Source: an uncultured Eubacteriales bacterium (lineage in GTDB: Bacteria > Bacillota > Clostridia > Oscillospirales > Oscillospiraceae). From it: DNA of 7,069 nt. Within the stretch, counting starts at the first letter, position 1. Each line of letters starts with the position of its first letter. Shown one piece after another: positions 5,760 through 7,069 of this stretch. The notes under the pieces were generated by a model. That model searched no databases. It was not told where the DNA came from and worked only from the letters and a program-made list of their open reading frames with translations. A program made the translations under genes and the position numbers. The stretch lies in NCBI GenBank assembly GCA_900543625.1, contig UQSF01000035.1, positions 1 through 7,069 of the forward strand, read 5' to 3'.

Positions 5760-6413
5760 TCACACCTCCAGCCGGTAGCCGACCTTGTTCACGGCCAGCA
5801 GCCGGTTTTCCCAGCCGACCTTTTTGCGCAGCCGCTGGATGTGCAGATCCACGGTCTTGCTGCCGTAGCTGTACTCGCCGCCCCAGACGTGCTCGTAGAT
5901 CGTCTCGCGGTAGAGTGCGGTGCCGGGGTTGCGGGCGAAAAACAGCAGCAGGTCATACTCCTTGTGCGTGAGCGCGATCTCCTCCGTGCCGCGCCAGACC
6001 TGCATGGCGCGCGTGTCGATGCGCAGCCCGCCAATCTCGATGACGGCGTCGGTCTTGTTGTAGCGCCGCAGCACGACGTCCACGCGCGCAAGCAGCTCGA
6101 GCACCTCGAAGGGCTTGACGATGTAATCCTCCGCGCCCATGCGCAGGCCGCGCACTCGGTCGTCGACCGAGCCGCGCGCGGTCAGGAAAATGACCGGGAT
6201 GCCCAGCGGGCGGATGTATTCCATGAGCTCAAAGCCGTCGGCGTTCGGCAGCATCACGTCGAGCAGGATGAGGTCAAAGACATTGCGCTCGAGAATGTCC
6301 GCTGCGGCCAGCCCGTCGTACACGCACGTGCACCGGTAGCCCGCGCGGGTCAGGCTCATCTGGATCAGGTCGCAGATCGGCTTTTCGTCGTCCACGATCA
6401 GGATCTGGATCAT
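5760..6413 (-). CDS. OmpR/PhoB-family response regulator
   Basis: A 217-aa DNA-binding regulator. The receiver domain (1 to about 115) has the acidic pair D8/D9, phosphoacceptor D52 in LILLDVMLP, the switch threonine T78 and K100 in VKPF. The C-terminal winged helix (about 125-217) shows the family signature LTHKEYDLLLFF, then ETIYEHVWG, SKTVDLHIQRLRKKV and NKVGYRLEV. All phosphotransfer residues are present. GGAGG lies 7 bases before the ATG. It is the first gene of the operon and partner of the kinase 4 bases downstream. OmpR-type regulators bind direct repeats about 11 bp apart; two such motifs flank this operon, so autoregulation is plausible. Confidence 0.97.
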   Translation of the reverse strand: MIQILIVDDEKPICDLIQMSLTRAGYRCTCVYDGLAAADILERNVFDLILLDVMLPNADGFELMEYIRPLGIPVIFLTARGSVDDRVRGLRMGAEDYIVKPFEVLELLARVDVVLRRYNKTDAVIEIGGLRIDTRAMQVWRGTEEIALTHKEYDLLLFFARNPGTALYRETIYEHVWGGEYSYGSKTVDLHIQRLRKKVGWENRLLAVNKVGYRLEV

Positions 6414-6440
6414 GCTACCGCCTCCTTCGGGTCAAAATTA

Positions 6441-6466
6441 CATCGTTCCGGCATCAAAACGGCATC
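6441..6466. repeat. GGCATC-AAAAC-GGCATC motif, copy B, with a third CATC in phase
   Basis: The 17-bp core (6450-6466) matches copy A at 3537-3553 in 16 of 17 positions. CATC occurs at 6441, 6452 and 6463, three times in exact 11-bp steps, placing them on one helix face. The element lies in the untranslated leader of the response-regulator gene, downstream of the predicted transcription start. A regulator bound here would be expected to repress (inference). Confidence 0.45.
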
Positions 6467-6492
6467 GACGCCGCGCGTCTGGACGATGCCGT
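6459..6492 (-). promoter_or_regulatory. Strong hairpin at the 5' end of the response-regulator operon transcript
   Basis: On the minus strand ACGGCATC pairs with GATGCCGT, and inside it GACGC pairs with GCGTC around a 3-base loop: 13 bp in all with a 5-base bulge on the 5' side. The 5' arm starts at the predicted transcription start (about 6491), and the 3' arm runs into TTTT. It could stabilise the mRNA end or act as a weak attenuator. A second GATGCCG copy 11 bases downstream could pair with the same 5' arm instead. Confidence 0.55.
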
Positions 6493-6497
6493 GGTTT

Positions 6498-6527
6498 ATT
6501 ATAAGTGTATGCGCATCCGTGTGTCAA
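6498..6527 (-). promoter_or_regulatory. Consensus sigma-A promoter of the two-component operon
   Basis: The minus strand carries a perfect TTGACA (6522-6527) and a perfect TATAAT (6498-6503) separated by 18 bases. Predicted transcription starts near 6491, giving a leader of about 77 bases before the response-regulator ATG. No other good promoter precedes the three-gene operon. Confidence 0.88.
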
Positions 6528-6655
6528 ACCAAATCGGCAGGGGCGGCGGTGCGCGTGTTCCGGGCTATGCGGGGGCTTGAGAGCGCCGGGCGCGGCGGAG
6601 GGACACCCGCATGCACAAATCGCTGCAAAAACCGGATGTTTTGTCCGAAATGGGC
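6528..6655. other. Intergenic spacer between divergent promoters
   Basis: This stretch separates the two-component operon promoter from the promoter of the PSQ-repeat protein. It is GC-rich on the left and more AT-rich towards the right. I see only a weak CGGA/TCCG hairpin near 6633-6647, and no supported gene, RNA or terminator. Confidence 0.5.
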
Positions 6656-6684
6656 TTGAAATATGGAAGACCTTGTGATACGAT
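6656..6684 (+). promoter_or_regulatory. Promoter of the PSQ-repeat protein gene
   Basis: TTGAAA (6656-6661) and TACGAT (6679-6684) are 17 bases apart, with TGA just before the -10 forming an extended -10 TGn. Predicted transcription starts near 6691, leaving a leader of about 85 bases before the ATG at 6776. The leader is AT-rich with only a weak 5-bp hairpin (6708-6727). Confidence 0.68.
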
Positions 6685-6775
6685 GACAGTGTTGAATTCT
6701 AACTCGTCTGGAAGCATGGAACTCCAGCGTCCAATGACAGGAATTTGCAATTATTTTTAAACGGAGGAAAAAAGC

Positions 6776-7069
6776 ATGTCCAAGAAAAAAATCCTGACAG
6801 TCGTATTGACGCTTTTGGTGGCAGTCTGCCTGCTCGCCACGACTGCTCTTGCGGGCGTGGCCCCGTCTGCCCCGTCGATGCCGTCGGCACCGTCCGGCAC
6901 GACCGCGCCGTCCACCCCGAGCAATCCGTCCCAGCCGAGCCAGCCGTCTCAGCCGTCTCAGCCGGTCGTTCCGTCTCAGCCGAGCCAGCCGAGCCAGCCG
7001 TCTCAGCCGAGCCAGCCGAGCCAGCCGAGCCAGCCGTCTCAGCCGAGCCAGCCGAGCCAGCCCTCTCAG
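6776..7069 (+). CDS. Secreted Pro-Ser-Gln repeat protein, 3' end cut by the window edge
   Basis: 98 codons are visible with no stop. The ATG has GGAGG 8 bases upstream. A clear signal peptide is present: basic MSKKK, hydrophobic core 6-22 and an ALA cleavage motif ending at A26. A proline/serine-rich linker follows (27-50), then 15 Pro-Ser-Gln triplets and one variant Pro-Val-Val (51-98). Such extended, uncharged PSQ tracts are known as flexible stalks or wall-spanning linkers of Gram-positive surface proteins; any folded domain or anchor would lie beyond the right edge. The gene is divergent from the two-component operon. A regulatory link to it is possible, but nothing in the sequence shows one. 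The function is unknown. Confidence 0.85.
   Translation, partial: MSKKKILTVVLTLLVAVCLLATTALAGVAPSAPSMPSAPSGTTAPSTPSNPSQPSQPSQPSQPVVPSQPSQPSQPSQPSQPSQPSQPSQPSQPSQPSQ
6926..7069 (+). repeat. 9-bp tandem repeat array encoding Pro-Ser-Gln
   Basis: There are sixteen 9-base units of CCG-(AGC or TCT)-CAG type; unit 5 is changed to CCGGTCGTT. After that unit the serine codons run TCT, AGC, AGC, TCT, AGC, AGC, AGC, TCT, AGC, AGC, TCT, giving a higher-order period of mostly 27 bases. This points to expansion by multi-unit duplication. The array reaches the window edge, and its copy number is likely to vary between strains. Confidence 0.9.

Noticed and set aside
5009..6659. Long overlapping plus-strand open frames opposite the kinase and response regulator
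   Set aside because: The minus strand encodes all kinase and regulator motifs; the plus frames give Arg/Ala/Val/His-rich shadow sequence.
6565..6750. Minus-strand 61-codon frame in the intergenic region
   Set aside because: No ribosome binding site, no family resemblance, and it runs through the promoter and leader of the PSQ-repeat gene.
6742..6751. AATTTGCAAT shared with the divergent promoter at 2102-2111
   Set aside because: A short AT-rich match in different contexts (promoter versus untranslated leader); chance is sufficient explanation.
6716..6760. 14-codon upstream frame in the leader of the PSQ-repeat gene
   Set aside because: Its ribosome binding site (GGAAG 1 base from the ATG) is too close and no regulatory codon run is present; probably chance.
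6926..7069. Tandem repeats considered as a CRISPR array or iterons
   Set aside because: The 9-base units are contiguous, have no spacers and keep the reading frame of a secreted protein.

Overview
The window is GC-rich, compact bacterial DNA with strong GGAGG-type ribosome binding sites. It carries a tandem glycine riboswitch and intrinsic terminators with U-tracts. This suggests a high-GC member of the Clostridia, probably a gut Oscillospirales/Ruminococcaceae-type organism; the genus cannot be fixed from the sequence alone. No rRNA, tRNA, insertion sequence or CRISPR array is visible.

Left block (1-2110, minus strand): an extended -10 promoter drives a tandem glycine riboswitch, an overlapping intrinsic terminator, a TRIC/UPF0126-family membrane protein (215 aa) and, 46 bases later, an RlmD/TrmA-type 23S rRNA uracil-5 methyltransferase that runs off the left edge. 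The layout predicts that glycine relieves termination and switches on at least the membrane protein.

Middle block: a divergent promoter, which appears to share one palindromic -35 hexamer with the riboswitch promoter, drives a small lipoprotein on the plus strand (2163-2711). A perfect 14-bp hairpin separates it from a convergent minus-strand gene (2758-3450). That gene encodes an aspartate/glutamate racemase-fold protein in which both catalytic cysteines appear to be replaced, and its leader contains a terminator hairpin placed right against the ribosome binding site.

Right block (3552-6527, minus strand): a tight three-gene operon encodes an OmpR-family response regulator, a two-transmembrane HAMP sensor histidine kinase and a membrane-anchored extracytoplasmic protein of unknown function whose start overlaps the kinase stop. 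A consensus sigma-A promoter precedes it, and the transcript is predicted to begin with a strong hairpin. A 17-bp motif, GGCATC-N5-GGCATC, occurs in the operon leader and again between the operon and the racemase-like gene. It is a candidate operator linking the two units.

Right edge (6656-7069, plus strand): a divergent promoter leads to a secreted protein with a signal peptide followed by tandem Pro-Ser-Gln triplets, cut by the window edge. Most likely it is a cell-surface or wall-spanning protein. The least explained parts are the cysteine-less racemase paralogue with its leader, the repeated 17-bp motif, the unknown accessory protein and the PSQ-repeat protein.
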